From IMG/VR virus record IMGVR_UViG_3300021376_005073, positions 1 through 48,867 of that record: 48,867 bases of DNA; one strand, given 5' to 3'. The notes beneath the pieces were generated by a model. That model did no database searches. It was not told where the DNA came from and was given only the letters and a program-made list of their open reading frames with translations. Below, one piece after another: positions 32,386 to 41,731 of the stretch. The translations under genes and the position numbers were made by a program. Source of the DNA: a virus. Every line of letters begins with the position of its first letter. Positions within the stretch are counted from its first letter, which is position 1.

Positions 32386-32864
32386 TGGCTGACAAACTGG
32401 TCATAAAGGTCGACGCGAAGAAGGCGATTCTCCGCATGGTGATGATGAAGAAGCGGGCGAACGACATGCGCCCGATATTCCGTCGCGCGAGGGTCTGGCT
32501 CAGGTTCGCCAACCAGGAAAATTTCAGGCAGGGCGGCCTGCCATCCGGCGGGTGGTCACCGCTCGACCCGCAGTACGCCGCATGGAAGAGAACGAGCGGA
32601 CAGGGCGGGGACATAATGATCCGCACGGGCAGGCTGTTCAGGAGCCTCTCGTCGCTCAACGGCCCGCCGAACAAAATCGATCTGATGGACGCGACGTTCG
32701 GAACCCGCGTCGAGTACGCGAAATTCCACCAGTACGGAACGACGAGGATGCCGAAGCGCAAGGTCGTCTACGAGCCGGTCGGGTTCGCGAAGAAGTTCGG
32801 CGAGACAGCAGCCACCTACATATGCCACGGTGAGATACGATCCGTCAGGGAGTCAATGCTGTGA
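32385..32864 (+). CDS. Virion morphogenesis / tail completion protein (Mu gpG-like)
   Basis: 159 residues. It matches the phage virion morphogenesis family by WSPLDPQYAAWK, GGDIMIRTGRLFRSL, FGTRVEYAKFHQYGTTRMPKR and the basic N-terminus. Such proteins complete the head-tail joint. ATG overlaps the connector stop by one base and the stop overlaps the next start. Confidence 0.87.
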   Translation: MADKLVIKVDAKKAILRMVMMKKRANDMRPIFRRARVWLRFANQENFRQGGLPSGGWSPLDPQYAAWKRTSGQGGDIMIRTGRLFRSLSSLNGPPNKIDLMDATFGTRVEYAKFHQYGTTRMPKRKVVYEPVGFAKKFGETAATYICHGEIRSVRESML

Positions 32865-33493
32865 CGATGTACCCGATGCACGGGCCTCAGTTCGCCAAGC
32901 AGTACGTGAACGAGTACCTCAAGGTGGAGATGCCGAAGCGGCTGGTCAAGTACAGGAACGGCTGGGGCATCAGCAACGCGGACCTGCCGGATCCCGACGA
33001 GTACCTCGCCTACGAACCGATAGCCCTCGACCGTTGGCCGACGCTCATAACTGTCGCCATATCCACGAACTCGTTCGAGCAAATCGGGTGGGACGAGATG
33101 CACCCGCTCTACCGGGTCCAGTACTCGATGAGGACCTACGCCTGGGCTCGCACCGAGGGGTCTGAGCAGACGACCGTGATGAGGGACAGGCTGACGGTCG
33201 TCGTCAGGTCGGCGCTTCTTGACACCCCGTGCCTCGATGCCGCCGACCCGAGGCAGTCGTTCAGGGTGCAGATAGATCAGACGAGCATGCGCGAGGAATT
33301 CTCCGACGTCACCCTCCTCAAGGGCGACAGGATGCTCGCCGGCGCCTACGTCTCCTACAACCTCAACATAGACGAAATCCTCCACAGGGAGGACATAGCG
33401 GACGTCTCAGAGATAAAGATCGAGTACCAGTCCAAGGGGCCGGGCCAGTCGTTCCCAGACGACGGCTACACCAACCAAATCGTCGTCAATTAG
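32861..33493 (+). CDS. Probable tail terminator protein
   Basis: 210 residues from GTG at 32861 (an ATG two codons on is an alternative). The sequence has an N-terminal helix, then RWPTLITVAIST and YRVQYSMRTYAW strands, and a helix with MRDRLTVVVRSALL, the alpha-beta layout of tail terminators. It lies between the head-completion protein and the sheath, where terminators usually lie. Assignment is by layout and position more than by motif. Confidence 0.6.
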   Translation: MTMYPMHGPQFAKQYVNEYLKVEMPKRLVKYRNGWGISNADLPDPDEYLAYEPIALDRWPTLITVAISTNSFEQIGWDEMHPLYRVQYSMRTYAWARTEGSEQTTVMRDRLTVVVRSALLDTPCLDAADPRQSFRVQIDQTSMREEFSDVTLLKGDRMLAGAYVSYNLNIDEILHREDIADVSEIKIEYQSKGPGQSFPDDGYTNQIVVN

Positions 33494-33507
33494 TCTATTA
33501 TTGTAGT

Positions 33508-33903
33508 ATGTTCAAGCGTCTGTCCAGCCGTGCCGAGGATCCGGGGTTCCCCGACGCGGTGCTGCTCACGAACAAGTCGCAACACTGGATCGAGGTGACG
33601 GATGACGGCATGACGATTCCCCCGCACAGCCACGCGGCCATGGACAAATTGTCGGCCTCGTTGTCGCGACTGATACCCCAACTCATAGACGATGGCCTGC
33701 TGACCCTCTCTGGGGTGGCCCAGGCGCCCGCCCAGCCGCAGAAGACGAAGCGCAAGCGCAGGGGGGACGACGCCCCGTCGACGGAATCGCATCCGGTGGC
33801 AGAGGAACCAGAAGTTGCTAATTTAGTTGCCGAACCCGAACCAGAAAATTGGGTATCATCTAACGAGAGCATAGTCGGGCTTCCGACGACGGACGAAATT
33901 TAG
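33508..33903 (+). CDS. Hypothetical virion-block protein, possibly translated from a leaderless mRNA (131 aa)
   Basis: The frame opens with ATG at 33508. No in-frame alternative start and no ribosome binding site lie between it and the upstream stop. TATTAT at 33496-33501 sits where a -10 box would be if transcription began at the ATG. The N-terminal ~75 residues are a compact fold (SRAEDPGFPDAVLLTNKS, WIEVTDDGMTIPPHSHAAMD), followed by a Lys/Arg patch and a Pro/Glu/Ala tail. It precedes the sheath gene and may be a minor structural protein. Confidence 0.7.
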   Translation: MFKRLSSRAEDPGFPDAVLLTNKSQHWIEVTDDGMTIPPHSHAAMDKLSASLSRLIPQLIDDGLLTLSGVAQAPAQPQKTKRKRRGDDAPSTESHPVAEEPEVANLVAEPEPENWVSSNESIVGLPTTDEI

Positions 33904-33912
33904 CGAGGTATC

Positions 33913-35382
33913 ATGCCAGGCGTAGTCATCAACACTTCGGTCCGCACAGGACCATCGGTCGCACTTCTCAACGAGGCATCGCAGGCGTTCTTCGTCGGCC
34001 TATCCGAGCGCGGTCCGTCAGATAGCGCCGGCCTCTGCACGAGCCTTGAGCAATTCGAAAATGTGTACGGTGGCTACCAGGCCTACTCTCTCCTCCACCC
34101 GACCGTCGAAACCTTCTTCGAGGAAGGCGGAACCCAGTGCTACATCGCCAGGGTCGTCGGCCCGGCCGCGCAAAAGGGCTCCTTGGATCTCGACGATGCC
34201 GACGGCAACGCGACGATAGTTCTCACGGCCAACGGAGCCGGCTCATGGAGCTCGAACCTGTCCGCCCAGGTGGTATCGGGGACAGTGTCCGGTTCATTTG
34301 CGGTCAAGATTTTCCTTTCGGGGACGCAGATTGCCACGACCGGCAACTGCTTCCTGCGCGAACAGGCAGTCGGAAAGATCAACCTGCACGCCACGGCGAG
34401 CAAGTACTTGGTCGCCTCGCTCGGGGCGGACACCAGCGCCCCCGTCGCGATGCCAGCCGCTGTCGCCCTCTCCGCCGGAAACGATGACAGAGCAGCCGTC
34501 GTGGACGCAAATTACGTCACCGCTCTCGCCCTGTTCAACGACGCGCTCGGTTCCGGCTCGGTCTCATGCCCGGAGTCGGGCTCGGCGACCGTGTACTCCG
34601 GCCTCCTCGCGCACGCGAATGCCTACAACAGGATTGCGATTCTGCACGGAGCATCGAATGCGACGATCGCGAACATAAAGTCGTTCGCGCAGACGATCAT
34701 AGCCAACGAGACCAACCTCGAGCACGGCGCCCTCTACTACCCGTGGGTGTACGCACCGACGGCGGTAAACGGAGTGAACAGGCTGATACCGCCGGACGGG
34801 TACGTCGCCGCGGCGAGGTCAAAAACCGTGAACGGTACCGGGTCGCACGTCCCCTTCGCTGGCGCGGTCTCGGAGGCGGCGTTCATCGTCGGCGTGGTCA
34901 CGGACATTGACAGGACGAACGGCAACGCCCTCGACGAAGAGTGCGTCAACGCGATTCGCGTAATCAACAACACGATCCGCGTGTACGGAGCGAGGTCGCT
35001 GTCCCAGGACACGACGAACTTCAGGTACATAACGTCACAGGACACGATCAACGGAGTGGTCACCCTCGCCTACAGGGCGCTGGAGCCGGTGGTGTTCTCG
35101 GCGATAGACGGCCGCGGCACGGTGTTCGCGAACATCGAGTCGCGCCTGATATCGGTCCTCGAGGGATTCCGCATCGCCGGTGCCCTGTTCGAGGCGTTCG
35201 GCACGAACGGCCAGAGGATTGATTACGGCTACACGGTCAAATGTGATGCTAAACTAAATCCAACGTCAGAATTGGCGAATGGCAGAATTAGGGCCAAGGT
35301 CGGCGTCAGAGTGTCCGGCGTCGGCGATCGCATCGAGGTCGAGATAGTCAAGTCCAGCCTGACCGCATCGGTCACCGCGTAA
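33913..35382 (+). CDS. Contractile tail sheath protein
   Basis: 489 residues. It matches myovirus sheath proteins in its start (PGVVINTSVRTGPSVALLNEASQAFFVGLSERGP type, cited as pattern), YGGYQAYSLLHPTVETFFEEGG, a cysteine-containing YIARVVG strand and the C-terminal sheath domain with RYITSQDTINGVV, FANIESRLISVLEGFRIAGALFE and GRIRAKVGVRVSGVGDRIEVEIV. It establishes a contractile tail. GAGGT precedes the ATG, and the tube gene follows after 10 bases. Confidence 0.95.
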   Translation: MPGVVINTSVRTGPSVALLNEASQAFFVGLSERGPSDSAGLCTSLEQFENVYGGYQAYSLLHPTVETFFEEGGTQCYIARVVGPAAQKGSLDLDDADGNATIVLTANGAGSWSSNLSAQVVSGTVSGSFAVKIFLSGTQIATTGNCFLREQAVGKINLHATASKYLVASLGADTSAPVAMPAAVALSAGNDDRAAVVDANYVTALALFNDALGSGSVSCPESGSATVYSGLLAHANAYNRIAILHGASNATIANIKSFAQTIIANETNLEHGALYYPWVYAPTAVNGVNRLIPPDGYVAAARSKTVNGTGSHVPFAGAVSEAAFIVGVVTDIDRTNGNALDEECVNAIRVINNTIRVYGARSLSQDTTNFRYITSQDTINGVVTLAYRALEPVVFSAIDGRGTVFANIESRLISVLEGFRIAGALFEAFGTNGQRIDYGYTVKCDAKLNPTSELANGRIRAKVGVRVSGVGDRIEVEIVKSSLTASVTA

Positions 35383-35392
35383 CGGAGGAAAA

Positions 35393-35908
35393 ATGGCAAA
35401 GGTAGCACAGAGGCAAGTTCTCGCATCGATCGTACCGAGCACGTCGGGCCAGACCACCCTTGGGCCGACCAACATTAAGCCCCCGACTTTCCCGAGCGGC
35501 TTCAAGTTCGCCCAGGTCTCTGGCGGCGAGATAACCGCGTCCGTGGAGAAGATCTACGAGGGCGGGAAGTTCCGACCGACCGTTCTCTGCGCCCCGGCGG
35601 AGATAGGCGACATCACCCTCACCGCGCACTACGACGATGACACCGCGTCCGGCGGAATCGCCACCGTGATCAAGGCCCTGCGGCAGTTCGTCGGGGTCGG
35701 CTTCTACGACGTGACGATTCAGAACTACAACTGCGGCATCACCTCGTCCGCGCACGACCGCCTGTACAAGTCGGCGCTGCTTGTCGGGCTGACCGAGCCG
35801 GATGGCGACTCGTCGTCCGGTGCCCCGACGACCTTCGCCCTGACCTTCTCGATAAGCGACATCGACGTCCCCGCAACAGCCCCGGCGGCGGCAACCACCA
35901 GTTCATAA
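35393..35908 (+). CDS. Tail tube protein
   Basis: 171 residues, strong GGAGGA site, directly after the sheath gene as in myophages. The protein is beta-rich: FKFAQVSGGEITASVEKIYEGG, GDITLTAHYDDD, VTIQNYNC, YKSALLVGLTEPDGD, PTTFALTFSISDID, the alternating pattern of tube subunits. It forms the inner tube surrounded by the sheath. Confidence 0.87.
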   Translation: MAKVAQRQVLASIVPSTSGQTTLGPTNIKPPTFPSGFKFAQVSGGEITASVEKIYEGGKFRPTVLCAPAEIGDITLTAHYDDDTASGGIATVIKALRQFVGVGFYDVTIQNYNCGITSSAHDRLYKSALLVGLTEPDGDSSSGAPTTFALTFSISDIDVPATAPAAATTSS

Positions 35909-36009
35909 GCCACCGACGACGGCCTAGCGGCCCCTCGGATTAGTTGCAGCGGACGGACCTTGTTGTTGCTAGGTTATTGCCGTCACCCCAATTCACCGAA
36001 GGGAATAAT
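35909..36009 (+). promoter_or_regulatory. Largest intergenic gap in the tail block
   Basis: These 101 bases follow the tube gene. They contain GGCCTAGCGGCC, a short self-complementary stem, and a TTG/TTGCTAGGTTATT stretch that could be a -10-like element, then the AAGGGA ribosome binding site of the next gene. A weak terminator or promoter here would set the high level of sheath and tube apart from the downstream genes, but neither element is convincing. Confidence 0.25.
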
Positions 36010-36561
36010 ATGTCAAATGCACTCTACTCCTCCGAAGCCTCCGAGGAACAGCCACAGCCAAAGAACGCCGACAGCAAGAAGGCGCCGAAGCAGCCGGAGA
36101 AGCAGGAGACCCTGCTGGACAAGCTCACGACGGCGATCGGCGAGAAGGTGCGCAGGAAGGACGTGTTCATAAACGTCCCGGAGCGCCCGCGCGTTGCGCT
36201 GCGGATCAGCCCGAACATAACGCAGAGCCAGGTGCGCAAGTGGCGCAAGGAGGCCGGCGAGGAGACGAAGAACGGCATGGACGCGACCAAGTTCGCCACG
36301 TTCGTGATCGGGAACACCACCGAGGGCGTCCTCTTCGGGGACGAGGAAGTGCACGACGAGAACGGATTCCCGCTCAACTTCGCCCACGACCAGATACTCG
36401 CAATGACCAAGACGACGCGGCCAGTACCGGACGCCGTCCGAGCGTTCTTCGGACTAGACCCGCACGTGGAGGCGGCGGCATTGGCGATCCTTGATGCCGC
36501 TGGGTTCGGCGACACCATCGAGCCTGCCGAGGACCCTACGACGAAATCTTCGACGAATTAG
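36010..36561 (+). CDS. Tail assembly chaperone, short form
   Basis: 183 residues from ATG at 36010 (AAGGGA upstream; a TTG-type start at 35944 has no such site). The N-terminus is Ser/Glu/Lys-rich, then VFINVPERPRVALRISPNITQSQVRKWRKEAG and VRAFFGLDPHVEAAALAILDAAGFGD. It sits between tube and tape measure, the classical place of the chaperone that escorts the tape measure. The downstream -1 frame is open, allowing an extended form. Confidence 0.8.
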   Translation: MSNALYSSEASEEQPQPKNADSKKAPKQPEKQETLLDKLTTAIGEKVRRKDVFINVPERPRVALRISPNITQSQVRKWRKEAGEETKNGMDATKFATFVIGNTTEGVLFGDEEVHDENGFPLNFAHDQILAMTKTTRPVPDAVRAFFGLDPHVEAAALAILDAAGFGDTIEPAEDPTTKSSTN

Positions 36562-36725
36562 TCGAAGAGCCGACGATAAAGTCGGCGGCGAGGCTGGGGG
36601 AATTGTGGGGAACCGACCCCATACGCCTGCTCGATTGCACCGATGTCGAGTGGGTCATACGCATGGCTTGTGCTAAAGTAATAGAGCAGGATCGCGCCGC
36701 GGCCGAGAAGAACGCTGGCATTTGA
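36010..36725 (+). CDS. Tail assembly chaperone, -1 frameshifted long form (about 238 aa)
   Basis: The -1 frame, open across the end of the short form, encodes about 62 more residues beginning YDEIFDELVEEPTIKSAARLGELWG and ending EKNAGI before TGA at 36723-36725. It has no start codon or ribosome binding site of its own. Programmed frameshifting that joins two chaperone parts is very widely conserved in long-tailed phages. Reading EDP in frame 0 then YDEI in -1 gives a smooth junction. Confidence 0.75.
36531..36537 (+). other. Probable -1 frameshift site (GGACCCT)
   Basis: In frame 0 the codons are GAC CCT (36532-36537). Slipping back one base after CCT puts the Pro tRNA on CCC and continues with TAC. 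The window open in both frames is limited upstream by a TGA in the -1 frame at about codon 162, and no better heptamer is present in it. It is not the textbook X XXY YYZ form, so the exact site is uncertain. Confidence 0.5.
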
Positions 36726-36760
36726 GCGGCCGGTCACCGTAATCAGACACCGGAGAAGGC

Positions 36761-39700
36761 ATGCCCGACGAGCGCGTTGTAATACAAATCGAGGTCAGAT
36801 CCGACGACCGGGAAATCGACCGCACGAGGCGCAGGCTCGAGCGCCTCTCCGGGGCCAGGGACAGGGACAGGCGGAGGGCCGACAGGGATCGTGGCCTCGC
36901 CTCGCGCGCCGAGCGCCGGCTGGCGAATGAAACGGGAAACCAATTCAACAGGGTGAGCCGCAAGTACAAGAAGAGCTTCGACTCCTTCGACAAGATGATA
37001 AAAATGACGGGCGGCGGGCTGATGAAGTTCCTCGCCCTCAGCGCCAAGGCGGTCGCGCTCGAGATGGCGGCCATGGGCGTCGCGATGATGGCGATCCATG
37101 TCGGATTTGCGGCCGGCAGGCTCATCATGAAGGCGTATCACGGCATGATGAAGATGGTCGCGGCCGGCATGGCGGGCGTCGCGATAGCGGCCGGGACGAT
37201 GGCCGCCGCATTGCGCGAACAGCAGGCGGCCATGTACGCATTCAGCGGCAGGGGACAGGCGACGGAATTCGGCTCGGCCCTCAACCAGACGCGCGTGCAG
37301 ATGCGCGCCCTCACCATGGACGCCGACCTCGCGTCCGTGGGGGTCGAGAACCTGGTCGCCGCATACGCGGAGGTCGCCAAGACGCAGGGCGGGCGTTTCA
37401 CCACGGGGTCGAAATCGACGCTCAAGGGGCTCATGGACTTCGCCAGCGCCGGAATGGATCTCAAGGAGGGCACCAAGCAGGCGGGTTCGCTCATCGCCAC
37501 CCTGCAGGACGCCAAGAAGTCGTACGCGGAGGTCGTCTCGGCCGGCAAGAAATTCAGCCCGCAGATGAAGAAGGCGCTCGAGGAATACGAGAAGTCGGCG
37601 GGCAAGGAGGGCAAGACCAAGGAGGCCCTGACCAAGGCGATAAGGTCGGGCGAGCTCGCCAAGCTCGGCGGAGTTGAGGGGCAATTCGCGGGCGTGTCGG
37701 GGACGCTCATCAGCACGCTGAAGGGGCAGTTCAACCTGCTCCGCGGGCAGTTCGCGGACTTCGGCCAGCAGTTCCTCGCCCCGATGAAGAAGGAGGCGAG
37801 GGAAGTTTTCGATGTCATCAGCACGGCCCTCAAGAGGATGAGCGGGCAGGTGGCGGACTTCGGGAAGTCCGGCTTCATCGACAAGATTTCTGTGATCGTC
37901 GAGAAGATCAGCAATTGGGTCGTCCGCGTGATGCGCGACTACCTCCCCGGCGCCGTCGGGATTTTCGAGCGGATCGGCGACTGGTGGGAAAGGTTCACCG
38001 AAGGCTGGGAGAGGATGAGGTCGGCGCTCGAGCCGTTTATCAAAGGCGCGAAGGTCGTGGAGGGAATTCTCAAACAGGCGTGGTTGCCGGTGTGGGAGCA
38101 AATCAAGGAGAACATGTACACCTTCAACGACCAGCTGCAAGAGAACGAGGGGCCGCTCAGGGATTTCGGAACGAACATAGGCCAGTTGCTGGCGAAGGTG
38201 ATGGAGTATTTCGCGGAGGCAAGAAAACTATTCTTCCAGGCCCTGCCCTTCATCAACAAGGTGATCGGCGGCTTCACGCAACTCATAGAGCTGTTCACCA
38301 GCTTCCTCGGCATGTTCACGCAAATCACGGGGGGCAAGGACGGCAAGGGTGGCATAGGCGGGCTGGGCGGGGTCGGCTCGCTGATGATGCTCATCGGCCT
38401 AGCCAAGGGCATGAAGAACACGAAGGGCTACTTCACGCATGCGCAAAGCCGGTCAGGCATACGCGAGGTTGCGGACATGAAAGTCAATGCCGGCACCGTC
38501 TACATCAACGGCAAACCCGTGGCGCAGTACGGAGTGAGGGGGGCCGGCGGCAGCAGCGGCCTCGTTGCGGGGTCAAACACAATCCAAACCGTACCGATCC
38601 GACCCGGCTCGGGGCCAGCGCCCGGAGCGGGCCGTAGCGTGGGACCGCACACGGGTCCATTCACGGTTCCGGCGGGGGGAGCGCGCGGCGGTGGCGCCGG
38701 TTTTGCTTCTCGCGGCGCGGGTGGCGCCGGCGGAACGGGCGCCGGCGGAGGGCCGCGCAGGGGACAATTCGTTTCCACCCCGTTCGGAAGAGCGCAGGCG
38801 GGTCTGGGACCGAACGGCGGACCGGTGATAACTTCCGGCAAATACAAGGGCATGGAGGTGCTGACGCAGAGGGTGCGAGGGGTGGACATTCCGTACGCCT
38901 ACGGGGGTCGCGGAACCGGTCCGGTCAACAACTCATCAGGGCGCATCGGACAGGGTTTCCGAAGCGGAGTCGTAACGCTCGAGGAACACAGGACGCTCAG
39001 GGGGCACAAAATCGTCGACTCGACGGGAAGGATAATCACAAGACGCGAGCGAATCGCCAGAGCGATAGGGGAGGGGCAGCGCGCCGGTTCGACCGGCTAC
39101 GTGAAGGACGGAAGGCGCAAAACCTTCATGGACAGGTTCCTCGGCGGCGGCAGAAACACGGGAGCCAGCGGGTTCATCGGGCGCGCCGCCGACAGGTACA
39201 GGGACAGGCTGATTCGCAAGAGCGATTACCTCGGTCCCGTGGGTGGTGGCGGTCCTCCCCTTCCTCCCCCTCCCCCTCCGCCGGTCGACCCAGCAACGGG
39301 CCAACCCTACCCACCGGGAACGCCGCAACACAGAGGGTGGGTGCTGAGCACGAACAGGCTGTACGGCCCTGGGGCCATCGATACGAGCACCAGGCGTGGC
39401 AGGCTCAAGATGAGGTACTTCAACAGCAAATTCTACAACAACTTCATGTCGCCGACGTCGGGGATCGAGAAGGACGGCCCAATACAACGGGGCAAGATAG
39501 GTTCGGCCATACAGAACGTAAGGCTTGCCTCACGAGACGCGAGGATAAGCAGGCTCGGCGGCATGGTCTTCGGTAACGAACATAGGAAGGGCTTCCAGCA
39601 ATCGGCCATGGGCGGCATGGGCGTGATGATGGGGATGGGCATGCTCGCGCAGAGCGGTAAGGTGTCCGAGGAGGCGCAGAAGTTCCTGTCGGCCGGCGCG

Positions 39701-41731
39701 ATGATCGGCATGGTCAACCCGCTCGCCGGTCTGGCGGTCGGCCTCGGCGGCACGGCACTGACGGCGAAGACCGTCGGAGGCGGAGCCGTGAGCGGTGCCG
39801 CCGCTGGCGCCGCCATCGGAACGATGATCGCCCCCGGCTTCGGAACGGCGGCGGGCGCGATTCTCGGCGCCGCGGTTGGTGGCTTGATGGGCGGGCTCAA
39901 CAAGGTCAAAGATGAAAAGAAGAAGGCGCGCGAGGCATTTGAGTCCGCGTTCGACAATATTTTCTCCAACGAGATGGTGAACATCCAACGAAAAATGATG
40001 GAGTCTGGCGGCTTCGGCAAGTCAGAGATAGCCAAGGCCGGCAGAAAGGGCGGAAGGCTGGACAGGGAACTACAGACAGTTCTGGACATGTTCTCAGGAG
40101 GCAAATCCAACGAGGAGATAGTTGAATACTTCGCGGCGAACAGGGGCAAGTTCGGGCTGGATGAGAAACAAATAAACGAAATGCGCAAACGACCCGAGGA
40201 GACGACAAAGGCATTACAAAAGACATCGGAAAAACAAAAAGCCATGAACCACCTGACCTCGATATACGAGAAGCGCCTGAGTGCGCTGTCGACCATGACG
40301 GGCAAGTCCGAGCAACAGGTCGAGTTGCTGGCGATGGAATTGGGGGTGGATCTGTACGACTCGACCGTCGACTTCAACGAGGTGATCCAGAAGCTCGGGG
40401 TGAGCGTCGTAAAGACCAGGGAACAGCTCAAAGGCATGCAGATGGACGTCGCGATCAAGGGGCTCGACCAATTCAAGACCAAAATAGTCGACGCGCTAGA
40501 CCCGGAGATAATCAGCGAGAAGGCGCGGTCGTTCCGCGACCTCTTTGATTCCGCCGGCTCGGTGACCGACAAGGAGTTCGGCGAATTCATCAACAGTTTC
40601 GTCCCCGACTTCCTCGATTTCGCTGGCGGGGGTTTCGCCGGCATGCTCCGACTGAAGAGCATGATCGGCGTCGGAGGCACCGAATTCACGAGAAAGTCCC
40701 TGACGGAGAAAGACGCGGATGGGAATCCGATCACGAGCCCGTTCTTCGGGATGGAGAAGACGTTCACGGAGGGGCCCGGAGGCATTGCCCTGCAGGGTTA
40801 CATGAACACCACCCTCGCCGAGCAATCTAGGAATGCCGCCGGACAGCTCAACGCCCTCCTGTTCCAATCGGAAGCGCAGAACAGGTTCATAACGGATGCG
40901 CCAACTTTCGCCAAGGCACTGCAGAGCATGCCCATAGATTTGGCCAGATCATTCGCGCAGGAACTCGAGCAAGGGACGCTGTTCTCCGACATCGACATCA
41001 ACAAAATGACCAAGGTGGAGTTTGCGACGATGATGCGGGAAAAATTCGGGTTCTCGGCATTCCAACTCGGTCTTAGGGACGTGGAGGGACAGGACGGTCT
41101 GAACATCGCCCTCGACAAGATGCCGGAGCAACTCAGGGACACCTACGGCGCAATCATAGAGATGTTCGGCGCGTTCTTCGACAAGCGCGAAGACAAGCCG
41201 GAGTGGATGACCGATAAGTTCATCAAGTTCGTCGCCGAGAACAATGACACCAGCACCCCGAGGGGCAAGGGCATCGGCGACACGACGTCCTCGCGCCTCG
41301 CGCAGACGATGGGCAGGCACGCGGCGATGAACGGGATGCTGACCGGCACGAGGACCGTCACCTCGGCGTACAGGGACTTCGGCCTCGGGTCGATCAACTC
41401 CGACCATGTCATGGGCAGGGCGTACGACCTCACCGGCCAGAACCTCGGCGCATACCAGAGGCTCGTCCGCGCAAACGGCGGGTTCGCTGAGTTCCACGGG
41501 ATCAACGGCGGCAGGCACCTGCACGTCGTACCGGGCCCCGGACGCTACGGCGACGCGGCATCGCCGATGGGGTCGATGCTCTATCGCTCGCGCCCCGGTG
41601 CATCATCCAACGAAAGCGGGGGCATCACGATCAACATGAACGTGACGGGCACGAGCGACCCGAAGGCGACGGCAGACGCGGCGATACGCCAGATGAGACT
41701 GGTGCTCGAGAATGAGAGGCAGAGGTCATGA
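36761..41731 (+). CDS. Tape measure protein with candidate processing motifs and M15-like peptidase end
   Basis: 1656 residues, setting tail length. The N-terminus is highly charged. GLASRA lies at residues 45-50. A long hydrophobic helix region (about 85-155) precedes helical repeats to about 600. A Gly/Ala-rich stretch contains GFASRG at 647-652, followed by Pro-rich and basic parts (about 830-850). A second membrane-like Gly/Ala region lies around 950-1050. The C-terminus (about 1510-1610) has H1549...D1556 in SDHVMGRAYD and H1586-L-H1588, the zinc-ligand pattern of M15 peptidases, which would cut peptidoglycan peptides during DNA entry. GGAGAAGG precedes the ATG; the stop overlaps the next ATG. 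The two G(F/L)ASR motifs match those in the protease polyprotein. Confidence 0.92.
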   Translation: MPDERVVIQIEVRSDDREIDRTRRRLERLSGARDRDRRRADRDRGLASRAERRLANETGNQFNRVSRKYKKSFDSFDKMIKMTGGGLMKFLALSAKAVALEMAAMGVAMMAIHVGFAAGRLIMKAYHGMMKMVAAGMAGVAIAAGTMAAALREQQAAMYAFSGRGQATEFGSALNQTRVQMRALTMDADLASVGVENLVAAYAEVAKTQGGRFTTGSKSTLKGLMDFASAGMDLKEGTKQAGSLIATLQDAKKSYAEVVSAGKKFSPQMKKALEEYEKSAGKEGKTKEALTKAIRSGELAKLGGVEGQFAGVSGTLISTLKGQFNLLRGQFADFGQQFLAPMKKEAREVFDVISTALKRMSGQVADFGKSGFIDKISVIVEKISNWVVRVMRDYLPGAVGIFERIGDWWERFTEGWERMRSALEPFIKGAKVVEGILKQAWLPVWEQIKENMYTFNDQLQENEGPLRDFGTNIGQLLAKVMEYFAEARKLFFQALPFINKVIGGFTQLIELFTSFLGMFTQITGGKDGKGGIGGLGGVGSLMMLIGLAKGMKNTKGYFTHAQSRSGIREVADMKVNAGTVYINGKPVAQYGVRGAGGSSGLVAGSNTIQTVPIRPGSGPAPGAGRSVGPHTGPFTVPAGGARGGGAGFASRGAGGAGGTGAGGGPRRGQFVSTPFGRAQAGLGPNGGPVITSGKYKGMEVLTQRVRGVDIPYAYGGRGTGPVNNSSGRIGQGFRSGVVTLEEHRTLRGHKIVDSTGRIITRRERIARAIGEGQRAGSTGYVKDGRRKTFMDRFLGGGRNTGASGFIGRAADRYRDRLIRKSDYLGPVGGGGPPLPPPPPPPVDPATGQPYPPGTPQHRGWVLSTNRLYGPGAIDTSTRRGRLKMRYFNSKFYNNFMSPTSGIEKDGPIQRGKIGSAIQNVRLASRDARISRLGGMVFGNEHRKGFQQSAMGGMGVMMGMGMLAQSGKVSEEAQKFLSAGAMIGMVNPLAGLAVGLGGTALTAKTVGGGAVSGAAAGAAIGTMIAPGFGTAAGAILGAAVGGLMGGLNKVKDEKKKAREAFESAFDNIFSNEMVNIQRKMMESGGFGKSEIAKAGRKGGRLDRELQTVLDMFSGGKSNEEIVEYFAANRGKFGLDEKQINEMRKRPEETTKALQKTSEKQKAMNHLTSIYEKRLSALSTMTGKSEQQVELLAMELGVDLYDSTVDFNEVIQKLGVSVVKTREQLKGMQMDVAIKGLDQFKTKIVDALDPEIISEKARSFRDLFDSAGSVTDKEFGEFINSFVPDFLDFAGGGFAGMLRLKSMIGVGGTEFTRKSLTEKDADGNPITSPFFGMEKTFTEGPGGIALQGYMNTTLAEQSRNAAGQLNALLFQSEAQNRFITDAPTFAKALQSMPIDLARSFAQELEQGTLFSDIDINKMTKVEFATMMREKFGFSAFQLGLRDVEGQDGLNIALDKMPEQLRDTYGAIIEMFGAFFDKREDKPEWMTDKFIKFVAENNDTSTPRGKGIGDTTSSRLAQTMGRHAAMNGMLTGTRTVTSAYRDFGLGSINSDHVMGRAYDLTGQNLGAYQRLVRANGGFAEFHGINGGRHLHVVPGPGRYGDAASPMGSMLYRSRPGASSNESGGITINMNVTGTSDPKATADAAIRQMRLVLENERQRS

